37,429 nucleotides of DNA from JADFUS01 sp964600025 (lineage in GTDB: Bacteria; Bacteroidota; Bacteroidia; Bacteroidales; Rikenellaceae): the NCBI GenBank assembly GCA_964600025.1, contig CAZRHJ010000015.1, positions 1 to 37,429 on the forward strand. Direction: 5' to 3'. The position numbers and the translations under genes are program-made. Shown here piece after piece: positions 16,886-24,612 of this stretch. Each line of letters begins with the position of its first letter. Positions within the stretch are counted from its first letter, which is position 1. Below the pieces are notes generated by a model. It ran no database searches, was not told the origin of the DNA, and saw nothing but the letters and a program-made list of their open reading frames with translations.

Positions 16886-17905
16886 TTAGTCAACAAATGT
16901 AATCCAGTTGTGAGGGTCTGCAATTTCGCCACGTTGGATACCAACCAAAGTACGACGAAGTTCCAAAGCACGGCTATTTTCAAGTGGTTTGAAAGTGTAT
17001 TTAACGCCATTTTCTGGGTCATCAACAGATGCAATACGAGAAACAACAGCAGCAGTACCACAAGCACATATTTCATCAAATTCATTCAAAGAATCAACTG
17101 CAACCTTAGTTCTGATAGCTTCCATACCCATATCCTGAGCAAGTTGGAACAAAGATTTGTTAGTGATAGAAGGAAGTACAGATGTAGACTCAGCAGTGAT
17201 ATATTTGTTACCTTTGATACCAAAGAAGTTAGCAGCACCACACTCGTCAATATATTTTTTCTCACGAGGGTCAACATAAACTACTGTATCATAACCTTGG
17301 TGATGTGCCAATTCGTGAGAGAACAAAGAAGCAGCATAGTTACCACCCACTTTCACGTGACCAGTACCATCAGCAGCAGCTCTATCATAACCACGCATAA
17401 CAACAGTATCAATAAGTTTTTCACCTGCTGGGAAATATGAACCAACTGGCATAACCAATACCAAGAAAGTATATTCATCACAAGGTTTAACACCAATTTG
17501 TTCGCCAGTACCAATCAACAATGGACGAAGATACAAAGAAGCATCTTTACCATAAGGCGGAACGAAATCTTTATTCAAAGAAACTACTTTTTTACAAGCC
17601 TCAACAAAAAGCTCAATAGAAGGAACTGCCATAAGAACACGTTTTGCAGATTCTTGCATACGTTTAGCATTTTCTTCGATTCTAAACAAACGAATTCTTC
17701 CGTCTTGTCCTCTAAATGCTTTTGCACCTTCAAAAGCCTCTTGACCATAGTGAAGACAAGATGCTGCGATAGGCATAGTAATTTTGTCGCTTGAACAAAC
17801 TTCTAACTCACCCCATTTGCCATTTTTGTAAATACAACGCACATTGTAATAAACTTGAGTATATCTAAAACCAAGTTTTTCCCAATCTAAATTTAAATTT
17901 TCCAT
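16886..17905 (-). CDS. ilvE: Branched-chain-amino-acid aminotransferase
   Basis: A 339-residue fold-type IV PLP enzyme that transaminates the keto acids of valine, leucine and isoleucine with glutamate. The PLP lysine is Lys185 in HVKVGGNYAASL. Family landmarks are LHYGQEAFEGAKAFRGQDG (about 51-69), YLRPLLIGT (about 125-133) and YTFKPLENSR near the end. The length and the N-terminal WEKLGFRYTQVYYNVRC fit the longer bacterial/eukaryotic-like BCAT group. The upstream 196 bp shows no full consensus promoter; TATATTTG at 18024-18031 has no matching -33 element. Confidence 0.95.
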   Translation of the reverse strand: MENLNLDWEKLGFRYTQVYYNVRCIYKNGKWGELEVCSSDKITMPIAASCLHYGQEAFEGAKAFRGQDGRIRLFRIEENAKRMQESAKRVLMAVPSIELFVEACKKVVSLNKDFVPPYGKDASLYLRPLLIGTGEQIGVKPCDEYTFLVLVMPVGSYFPAGEKLIDTVVMRGYDRAAADGTGHVKVGGNYAASLFSHELAHHQGYDTVVYVDPREKKYIDECGAANFFGIKGNKYITAESTSVLPSITNKSLFQLAQDMGMEAIRTKVAVDSLNEFDEICACGTAAVVSRIASVDDPENGVKYTFKPLENSRALELRRTLVGIQRGEIADPHNWITFVD

Positions 17906-18101
17906 TTTGAATTATTATTTAATTTATTAATATTACCTGCAAAGCCCCAAAAAAACAACCAAAAAAATATATTTTATTAACTTTTTGCGATATTTTTAAA
18001 TTATATTTTATTAGTTCACACATCAAATATACAAATATTTTTTAATAAACCTCTCTTTTTGTATATTTATTTTCAAAATTATTCCACAAAACAATTCTAA
18101 T

Positions 18102-19496
18102 CTACCAGAAAAGGAAACTACTATTTTTAATATAATATTCTCCTTTTATAAAATCATTTTCATCTATCAAAGCATTTTCAAAACTCCTTCCGTTTCTACC
18201 AGAGTATCCATTATCCTCTTTGGGCAAACCAACCCACTGCCTATCAACTTTTCCATTAGAATTTTCATCGTGAAAATAATAAATAGCATACTGCCCATCG
18301 GAAGGCAAATTATAAAAATACAATTCAACAGATTTATCATAAATAGAATAAGCGACTTCACGATATGGAATTCTATTATCAAAATCATTTTTGTTACTAT
18401 ATATATAGGCTTTCAAAAATCCTCTGTCACTATCAAGGTCATCAATCTTGACTTTCAAAGTTTTTAACTTTTCGGCACGACCAGCAAAAATAGCAGTTCG
18501 CTGAATATTTGAGCCTTTTTCTAACATAACTATATCAGAATCTGAAAAGCCTTCAATATCAAAAATCTTAAAACTATTTGTCATCAAAACAATATTGTCA
18601 TTTTGACTCAAATCTTTAAGCTCAAAATTAATGTTTTGTTGTGTCAATGAGTTTATATCAATAAAACTCCTTTCCTGAGAATCAAAATCACAGATATTAA
18701 CATCTATTTCACGATAAGCAATCTGCCCTTTGGATTTAAACTTAATTGAATTGTTATGTAAATCATATATAATATTCCAGACTGTATTTTTGTTTTGGAG
18801 AGCTGAAAGCATAAAATCAACATTCTCTGTATATGATAAATCACAGTCAGCTAAATAAGAAAAATTTTTGTCCCCTCGGTTCACACGAGGCTTATCGCCC
18901 AATACCGCACCAATAGATTTTTCGTAAATATTAGTTGAAAGAATTGGCAAGTAATTAGGATTAGAAGTCAATGAATTAATAACAATTTCACCTCTAATAA
19001 ACTCTACAACACAACTATTTCCTGTTGTGTCGGTAGCAAAAAAATGATACATACCATAAAAAGGCACTACATTTATTCTTTCTACAACCTTGACAAACTC
19101 CTCAATGTCTGCACAATTATCCAACAAATACTGCACAGTCTCGAACTCGCTTAACGAAAAAAGTTTATTTTCGTCAGAAATACTCATCTCGTTAGTACTT
19201 ATCAATTCCACAACCAAGCCTTTTTCGTTCATTCCTCCAATAGGAAAATCCTTTGACAGTTGGTTAAAAGTAACACTTCCATATATACTTTTCCAATTAA
19301 TAGCCGCATATCCATTAGCCATAGACTGTTTAAGTTCATTACGTGGATTAACAACAAGATAACCTATCTGATTAGCTGAAACATAAGATTTAGCAACCAA
19401 AAGACTATCGGCAGATTTCAATACAAAAATTGACGTTGCACTAACAGTAAAATAAGATAAAAAACAAACTATAATTAGTAGGAAGATTCTTTTCAT
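18102..19496 (-). CDS. Secreted choloylglycine-hydrolase-like (Ntn) protein fused to DUF2141
   Basis: A 464-residue exported protein. An N-terminal signal peptide (residues 1-20, ending TVSA) precedes an Ntn-hydrolase-like region (about 21-260) with FPIGGMNEKGLVVELIS (about 84-100) and ATDTTGNSCVVEFIRGE (about 154-170), typical of the penicillin V acylase/bile salt hydrolase family. The C-terminal region (about 345-464) matches DUF2141, with YAIYYFHDENSNGKVD and GLPKEDNGYS. The first mature residue, where the family has its catalytic Cys, is Thr21, and the usual GKNYDW-like segment reads AKSYVS, so the conserved Asp is lost. Either it is a Thr-type Ntn hydrolase or it is catalytically dead; substrate unknown. 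It has its own promoter and stands alone. Confidence 0.8.
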   Translation of the reverse strand: MKRIFLLIIVCFLSYFTVSATSIFVLKSADSLLVAKSYVSANQIGYLVVNPRNELKQSMANGYAAINWKSIYGSVTFNQLSKDFPIGGMNEKGLVVELISTNEMSISDENKLFSLSEFETVQYLLDNCADIEEFVKVVERINVVPFYGMYHFFATDTTGNSCVVEFIRGEIVINSLTSNPNYLPILSTNIYEKSIGAVLGDKPRVNRGDKNFSYLADCDLSYTENVDFMLSALQNKNTVWNIIYDLHNNSIKFKSKGQIAYREIDVNICDFDSQERSFIDINSLTQQNINFELKDLSQNDNIVLMTNSFKIFDIEGFSDSDIVMLEKGSNIQRTAIFAGRAEKLKTLKVKIDDLDSDRGFLKAYIYSNKNDFDNRIPYREVAYSIYDKSVELYFYNLPSDGQYAIYYFHDENSNGKVDRQWVGLPKEDNGYSGRNGRSFENALIDENDFIKGEYYIKNSSFLFW

Positions 19497-19514
19497 TTCT
19501 CAAAAATTTATTTA

Positions 19515-19545
19515 CAAATATACAAAAGTTTGAACATAAATGAAA
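19515..19545 (-). promoter_or_regulatory. Promoter of the Ntn-hydrolase-like gene
   Basis: On the minus strand TTTC (19542-19545), 19 nt, TATATTTG (19515-19522). The leader would be only about 12 nt. Confidence 0.55.
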
Positions 19546-19602
19546 AAATAGACGAAAAATAGTTTTTTAAATACAAACAAGAGTTATTTCATATCTAAAA
19601 AT

Positions 19603-19633
19603 TTTATTATTCGGAAATAAATATCTATTTTTG
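19603..19633 (+). promoter_or_regulatory. Promoter of the C1 peptidase pair
   Basis: TTTA (19603-19606), 19 nt, TATTTTTG (19626-19633). The -7 element is a full match; the -33 element differs at one base. The leader would be about 25 nt. Confidence 0.6.
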
Positions 19634-19664
19634 TAGGTAGTGAAATTTTAAAAACTAAAATACA

Positions 19665-20870
19665 ATGAAAAAACTATTACTTGGTGGTGCATTGGTATTG
19701 TCTGCTTGTTTAGCAAACAACGCAATGGCACAAGACACAAAAATTGGACCTTATGATTTCAAGGTTGTAAAAGAAAACACTCACACTCCTGTAAGAGACC
19801 AGCACCGTACTGGTACTTGTTGGAACTTTGCTGCAACAGGATTAATCGAAGCAGAGATTATCCGTTTGGGTAACGAAGCAGTTGATTTGTCAGAAATGTG
19901 GACTGTTCGTAATACATATTACGAGAAAATCGTAAAATATATCCGTATGCACGGAACAGTTAATTTGGGTCAAGGTGGTAATGGACACGATTTAATCAAT
20001 GCTATTGGCAAATATGGTCTTATTCCAGAAGAAGCTTACCCAGGAAATATGTATGGCACACAAGACGAAGGACACGTTCACGGCGAATTATTTGCAGTAC
20101 TTAAAGCATTTGCTCAAACTATCATCAAAAATCCAAACCGTACACTTTCTACTGCTTGGCAAGATGCTTTGAACAATATCTTGGACGCATACTTTGGACA
20201 ACGCCCAGAGAAATTTACTTACAAAGGTAAAGAATATACTCCAAAATCATTTGCTGAGGCAATGGGTATCAAAGCAGAAAACTATATTTCTGTAACATCT
20301 TACACTCACCACCCATTCTACACTCAATTTGCAGTTGAAATTCCAGACAACTGGGCTTGGGGTCTATCTTATAACGTTCCTATGAACGAATTTACTCAAA
20401 TTGCAAAAGACGCTCTTAAAAACGGTTATACAGTTGCTTGGGACGCTGACGTAAGCGAAAAGGGTTTCAAACACTCAAAAGGCTTGGCACTTCTTCCAGA
20501 AACTGACGTTAAACAAATGGCAGGTAGCGAAAGAGCTCGTTGGGGACAACAATCAGACGCTCAAATTGCAAAATCTATCTATGATTTTGAGCAAGTAGTT
20601 GCAGAAAAAACAGTTTCACAAGAATCTCGTCAGCTTATGTTTGACAACTACCAAACAACAGACGACCACTTGATGTTGTTCACTGGTTTGTACACAGACC
20701 AAAACGGCAAAGAATTCTTCAAAGTTAAAAACTCTTGGAATACTGACAACTCGGTAGGTCAAGGTTATTTGTGGTCATCAGTTCCTTTCTTTGAGGCTAA
20801 AACAATCAACTACACTATCCACAAAGATGCTCTTAGTGCAGATATGAAAGCAAAATTAAATATCAAATAA
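19665..20870 (+). CDS. Secreted C1-family cysteine peptidase (aminopeptidase C/bleomycin-hydrolase-like), first copy
   Basis: A 401-residue papain-like peptidase of the C1B type. The signal peptide (residues 1-22, ending NAMA before QDTK) is not found in the cytoplasmic PepC/BlmH enzymes. The catalytic triad is visible: Cys52 in HRTGTCWNFAATG, His335 in TTDDHLMLFTG and Asn356 in KVKNSWNTDNS. The usual C1B context DQ-x-GTCW is kept. It is the first gene of a two-gene unit with a paralogue 16 bp downstream, and the promoter lies at 19603-19633. Substrates are probably peptides in the periplasm or outside the cell; whether it keeps the hexameric self-compartmentalised form of BlmH cannot be judged. 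Confidence 0.9.
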   Translation: MKKLLLGGALVLSACLANNAMAQDTKIGPYDFKVVKENTHTPVRDQHRTGTCWNFAATGLIEAEIIRLGNEAVDLSEMWTVRNTYYEKIVKYIRMHGTVNLGQGGNGHDLINAIGKYGLIPEEAYPGNMYGTQDEGHVHGELFAVLKAFAQTIIKNPNRTLSTAWQDALNNILDAYFGQRPEKFTYKGKEYTPKSFAEAMGIKAENYISVTSYTHHPFYTQFAVEIPDNWAWGLSYNVPMNEFTQIAKDALKNGYTVAWDADVSEKGFKHSKGLALLPETDVKQMAGSERARWGQQSDAQIAKSIYDFEQVVAEKTVSQESRQLMFDNYQTTDDHLMLFTGLYTDQNGKEFFKVKNSWNTDNSVGQGYLWSSVPFFEAKTINYTIHKDALSADMKAKLNIK

Positions 20871-20886
20871 TTAAAAACTATCTAAA

Positions 20887-22077
20887 ATGAAAAAATTATC
20901 ATTACTTGCAGGTGCTATTATGATGGCTTCATCACTTTTTGCACAAGACAAAGTAAAATTAGGAGCTTATCAGCTTTCTGCTATCAAGGACAATCCATCT
21001 ACAAGTGTTAAAGATCAAAATCGTTCAGGTACTTGCTGGTGTTTTTGTACAATAGGTATGATTGAAAACGATATTCTAAAAAGTGGCAAAGGCGAATACG
21101 ATTTGTCTGAAATGTGGATTGTACGTAACGCTTACTACGAAAAAGTAGTGAAATATGTTCGTATGCACGGTGCTTTGAACCTTGCTGGTGGCGGTGCTCA
21201 ATCAGACGTTGTTAGAACTGCTGGTCAGTATGGTCTTGTTCCAGAAGAAGTTTACCCAGGAAATTCTTATGGTGGCGACGGACACGTTCACGGAGAAATT
21301 GATGCAGTGTTGTATAACTTTGCAAAAGCAGTTATCTCAAACAAAAACAAAGGCCTTTCAACAGCTTGGAAAAATGCTTTGAACGGTATTTTGGACGCAT
21401 ACTTTGGACAACGCCCAGAGAAATTCACTTACAAAGGCAAAGAATATACTCCAATGACATTTGCACAAGAGATTGGTTTCAATGCTGACGACTATGTATA
21501 TGCTACATCATTTACTCACCACCCATACTACCAAGGTTTCGCTTTGGAAGTTCCAGATAACTGGAATAATAGCTTGACTTACAACATTCCTTTTGAACAA
21601 TTCCAAGAAGTTGCAAAAGAGGTTGTTGGTAACGGTTATGCTATCTCGTGGGCAGCAGACCTTGACAAAGGTTTCAAACACGGAAAAGGTTTGGCTCTTT
21701 ACCCAGACGTTGACGTAAAAAATATGGACAACTCTGAGAGAGACCGTTGGGAGAAAATGACTACAAAAGAGCGTAACACACTTTATGATTACGAAGCAGT
21801 CGTAAAAGAGAAAAAAGTTAGCGAACAAGAACACCAAGAAATGTTTGATAACTATAACACAACTGACGACCACGGTATGTTGTTCACAGGACTATACAAA
21901 GACCAAAACGGAAATGTATATTTCAAAACTAAAAACTCTTGGAATACAGACAATTCAGCAGCAAAAGGTTACCTTTACACTTCTGAACTTTATTTTAGAG
22001 CTAAAACAACATCTATTATGTTTAACAAAAAAGGCTTGTCAGAGAAAACTCTAAAAGCTATCAAACTTGCTAAATAA
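20887..22077 (+). CDS. Secreted C1-family cysteine peptidase, second copy
   Basis: A 396-residue paralogue of the upstream peptidase, collinear over the whole length. Signal peptide residues 1-19 (ending SLFA before QDK); triad Cys50 in NRSGTCWCFCTIG, His329 in TTDDHGMLFTG and Asn350 in KTKNSWNTDNS. Two extra cysteines (52 was Trp-Asn in copy one; here WCFC) flank the nucleophile. A segment encoding LDAYFGQRPEKFTYKGKEYT is nearly identical in DNA between the copies, while flanking parts differ more. A strong terminator follows 20 bp after the stop, closing the unit. Confidence 0.9.
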   Translation: MKKLSLLAGAIMMASSLFAQDKVKLGAYQLSAIKDNPSTSVKDQNRSGTCWCFCTIGMIENDILKSGKGEYDLSEMWIVRNAYYEKVVKYVRMHGALNLAGGGAQSDVVRTAGQYGLVPEEVYPGNSYGGDGHVHGEIDAVLYNFAKAVISNKNKGLSTAWKNALNGILDAYFGQRPEKFTYKGKEYTPMTFAQEIGFNADDYVYATSFTHHPYYQGFALEVPDNWNNSLTYNIPFEQFQEVAKEVVGNGYAISWAADLDKGFKHGKGLALYPDVDVKNMDNSERDRWEKMTTKERNTLYDYEAVVKEKKVSEQEHQEMFDNYNTTDDHGMLFTGLYKDQNGNVYFKTKNSWNTDNSAAKGYLYTSELYFRAKTTSIMFNKKGLSEKTLKAIKLAK

Positions 22078-22096
22078 GTATAGAAAAACCTATAAC

Positions 22097-22130
22097 AAAA
22101 GGTGCATTTTAAAAGAATGCACCTTTTTTA
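22097..22130 (+). terminator. Terminator of the C1 peptidase pair
   Basis: AAAAGGTGCATT pairs with AATGCACCTTTT around a 7-nt loop, followed by more T (ending near 22129). It lies 20 bp after the second peptidase stop codon. Confidence 0.9.
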
Positions 22131-22197
22131 TTACTTTTATTTATACTTACACAATATAAGTATTTTTTGATGCGTTACGAAATAAAAGATTAAGCCT

Positions 22198-22332
22198 ATG
22201 GACGAAAATTACACCGAAGATTTTTTACTATCATTAAATGAAACCTAGCTAATGAACTTAGTTATCGGAGAAGACAAAGAATTAGAGAACATCAATATGA
22301 TGTTAAGCAAAACATTCGAATTGATAAAGTAA
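22198..22332 (+). pseudogene. Possible remnant of a small gene with an in-frame TAG
   Basis: ATG at 22198 opens a frame reading MDENYTEDFLLSLNET, then TAG (22246-22248), then continues in the same frame with LMNLVIGEDKELENINMMLS and ends FELIK at TAA 22330-22332. A terminator hairpin follows at once, so a real transcription unit may once have ended here. I do not recognise the family. The alternative is chance open DNA, since 45 codons in AT-rich sequence is weak evidence. Confidence 0.3.
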
Positions 22333-22340
22333 AAAAACAG

Positions 22341-22376
22341 AAAAAAGAGTATCTAATAATTAGATACTCTTTTTTG
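22341..22376 (+). terminator. Strong palindromic terminator before MITE copy C
   Basis: AAAAAAGAGTATCTAAT and its exact complement form 17-bp arms with a minimal loop and T6 on the right (A6 on the left), so it can act on both strands. It follows the possible gene remnant and abuts the repeat. On the minus strand it would serve the GH63 gene, which ends at 22535. Confidence 0.8.
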
Positions 22377-22530
22377 TAAAAAATTTTATCTTTCCGAAAT
22401 CGTACAAGCTTCAAATAAACGCTAATATCTTAGGATATTTTGTTTATGGTCATAACGTAGCGTACTGGCGTACGTGAGTTATGAGCATCGGCGAAATAGA
22501 CAAGATAGGCGAGTTTCGTTATTAGCATAT
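22376..22530 (+). mobile_element. MITE-like repeat (copy C)
   Basis: It contains ATTTTATCTTTCCGAAAT, GTACAAGCTTCAAATAAACG, CTTAGGATATTTTG, the central hairpin CATAAC...GTTATG (22451-22483), GACAAGATAGGCGAGTTTCG and a decayed right end (TTATTAGCATATAAC instead of TTTTTAGCGGAC). It ends 4 bp short of the GH63 stop codon. The 457-bp gap 22078-22534 therefore holds two terminators, a possible gene remnant and this element. Confidence 0.75.
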
Positions 22531-22534
22531 AACA

Positions 22535-24433
22535 CTATCTTTTACCTAACTCTTTATACATCATAAGCAGATGTGCAGCAGACCAACTAAAATGACGAGC
22601 CTCGGCACGTGTTCCTTTTAGAGGGTTATAGTTTTCGGTAATTGGACCATCACCCAAAAGACCTTCGCAACGCTCAAAAATTTGTTTTGTGTAAGTATCT
22701 GCCAATTCTTCGTAACCATAATTTCTCAAACCTTTGATACCAAAATATGCTTGATCCAACCATACAGCACCTCTCCAATAACCCTCAGGGTCAAAGCCTT
22801 TGATATCGGCAGCACAAGTAGGGAAAGGAATATAAGTAGAAAACTTATTTGGTTTAACAATCATATTCTTAACGCTTTCTGCTTGTTTTTCAGTAGCAAG
22901 TTTTGTCCATAAAGGCAACCAACCCTCACAAGCCTCACCTTTCATAAACCTGCCTTTCATATCTCGGTCATAGAAAAATCCAGTTTTGTCATTATAGAAA
23001 TATTGACGTACTTTGTCAGAGAAATCATCAAGTTGCAATTCTTCACCACAGATTTTTGCAAGGTCTAACAAGTTTTGACGCTCAAAAGCCAAAAAAGTAT
23101 TCAAATCAACACTCTCTTGATTTATAACATAGGCATCATCTGCAATTTTAAGCATTTTGGATTTATCAAAACGCACTGCATTATCCATACCACTTTCCCA
23201 CTTTGCGGCAACAAGCGTTCCATCGGTAGAACCAAACTCACAGAATCCATTTTTGTTTATATCACGTTTAGCATACCACCATTTATGATATTTAACCATT
23301 TTGGGCAACATTTCACGCACAAACGAAGTATCTTTTGTTTGGGCAAAAATTTCTTTTACAGCCCAAGCCACAATAGATGATTTTGTATCACGAGCATTAT
23401 TATAGTCAGGATTAGCAAAAATACAATCTATAATCATACCATCTTCCAACTGATAGTCAAACATTGTTCTTACTTGATTTTTGGCAAGTTCTGGCTCAAT
23501 GTAAGCTATTGCAGCAGCGTGTTTCCACGAGTCCCACGCCCAAAAACCATTAAAATAAGTAACAGCGTGTGAAGGAATAATCCCGTCGTGATACAAAGCT
23601 CCTTTTGGCGAACGCCAGTTAGAAATCAATGTAATAACAGCCTTTACAGCAATTCTGCTATACTGCTCTGGCATATCCTCTCTAACAGTTTTAGAGATAT
23701 AATTACTCCAACGAGAATTTGATTTTGCAATATTTTGTTCCGCTCCTGCCAAAATATTTTGAAGTTCAGGTTTAGCGTCATCATACTCTTTTTGTGTATT
23801 AAAATAATTCAAAAGTACATACTGTATGTTCGAATTCGATTTTGCTACATAGGCAGTATCTGCTACCAAAGACAATTCCACATCATTTGCGAAATAAGCT
23901 GAAATTACTTCTCCATTTTTGGTTCTAATCACAAATTGATTATTCTCAACAGTAGCTTTGGCTGTTTTTAGAAACCTTGCCCCTACTAATTTATAGTCTT
24001 TTGATGAACTATTAACTTTCAAAATAGCAGTATTTTTATTTACAAAATACATATTCTGCTCAAAGTTCAAATTTCCAATTTTGCCACTCATAAACACACT
24101 ACCCGGGAAATAAACAGTAGAATCTAAATTCAATTCTCCGCCTTTTGGGTTTTCCACAACAACAAGAGCTTGTGAAATCCATCTTTGGATATTTATATCA
24201 TAAGGGCCACAAAAACCTGCTACGGGTTGTTGTTTGGTAGGAATTGTGTAACCTGCCCACGAACCCATATCCAAAAAATATCCACCTACGTTACGACTTT
24301 TTGCAGTAGGACTTGCACTAATAGATACTGTGTTGGCAAAGCGAGTAATATTATTATCTCGCTGTGCAACAAACTGTTCTGAACACGACATTGTTATAAA
24401 AGCAAACAACAATGCTGAAAATATTTTTTTCAT
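22535..24433 (-). CDS. GH63-family (YgjK/MGH1-like) glycoside hydrolase lipoprotein
   Basis: A 632-residue (alpha/alpha)6-barrel glycosidase. The lipobox FITMSC places the lipidated Cys at residue 17, so it is a periplasmic or outer-membrane lipoprotein. Motifs fit clan GH-G/GH63: GFWAWDSWKHA (about 296-306), WESGMDNA (about 412-419) with the likely acid Asp417, and ITENYNPLKG (about 598-607) with the likely base Glu600. These match Asp501 and Glu727 of E. coli YgjK. Inverting cleavage of an alpha-glucosidic or mannosyl linkage is expected; the exact substrate is open. It is downstream of lacZ on the same strand, separated by MITE copy D, and no promoter was seen in that gap. Confidence 0.87.
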   Translation of the reverse strand: MKKIFSALLFAFITMSCSEQFVAQRDNNITRFANTVSISASPTAKSRNVGGYFLDMGSWAGYTIPTKQQPVAGFCGPYDINIQRWISQALVVVENPKGGELNLDSTVYFPGSVFMSGKIGNLNFEQNMYFVNKNTAILKVNSSSKDYKLVGARFLKTAKATVENNQFVIRTKNGEVISAYFANDVELSLVADTAYVAKSNSNIQYVLLNYFNTQKEYDDAKPELQNILAGAEQNIAKSNSRWSNYISKTVREDMPEQYSRIAVKAVITLISNWRSPKGALYHDGIIPSHAVTYFNGFWAWDSWKHAAAIAYIEPELAKNQVRTMFDYQLEDGMIIDCIFANPDYNNARDTKSSIVAWAVKEIFAQTKDTSFVREMLPKMVKYHKWWYAKRDINKNGFCEFGSTDGTLVAAKWESGMDNAVRFDKSKMLKIADDAYVINQESVDLNTFLAFERQNLLDLAKICGEELQLDDFSDKVRQYFYNDKTGFFYDRDMKGRFMKGEACEGWLPLWTKLATEKQAESVKNMIVKPNKFSTYIPFPTCAADIKGFDPEGYWRGAVWLDQAYFGIKGLRNYGYEELADTYTKQIFERCEGLLGDGPITENYNPLKGTRAEARHFSWSAAHLLMMYKELGKR

Positions 24434-24443
24434 ATTAATTTAT

Positions 24444-24598
24444 ATTGCTGTCCGGTAAAAATTTTACAAACTCCCAATAAACTCGGATCTCTTAGGCTAT
24501 TTTGCTGATGGTCATAACGTAGCGTACTGGCGTACGTGAAGCAGAGCATCGGCGAAATAGACAAGATAGGCGAGTTTCGTTTTTAGCGGACGTTAATA
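24444..24598 (+). mobile_element. Short-form MITE-like repeat (copy D)
   Basis: Complete element of about 155 bp. Left end GTCCGGTAAAAATTTT (from 24450), right end TTTCGTTTTTAGCGGAC (to 24591). It is flanked by the exact 10-bp direct repeat ATTAATTTAT (24434-24443 and 24599-24608), a probable target-site duplication. The interior forms one long imperfect hairpin from AAACTCG (24479-24485) to CGAGTTT (24571-24577). It sits between lacZ and the GH63 gene, in the opposite orientation to both. Confidence 0.85.
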
Positions 24599-24612
24599 AT
24601 TAATTTATTATT

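Noticed and set aside
18024..18031. TATATTTG as the ilvE promoter
   Set aside because: No TTTG-like box at 19-20 nt upstream, and the distance to the ilvE start (about 120 nt) is long for this genome.
22376..22530. Integron attC site or riboswitch
   Set aside because: No integrase or cassette pattern exists, and the same sequence occurs in many contexts, up- and downstream of unrelated genes, with inverted ends and flanking duplications.
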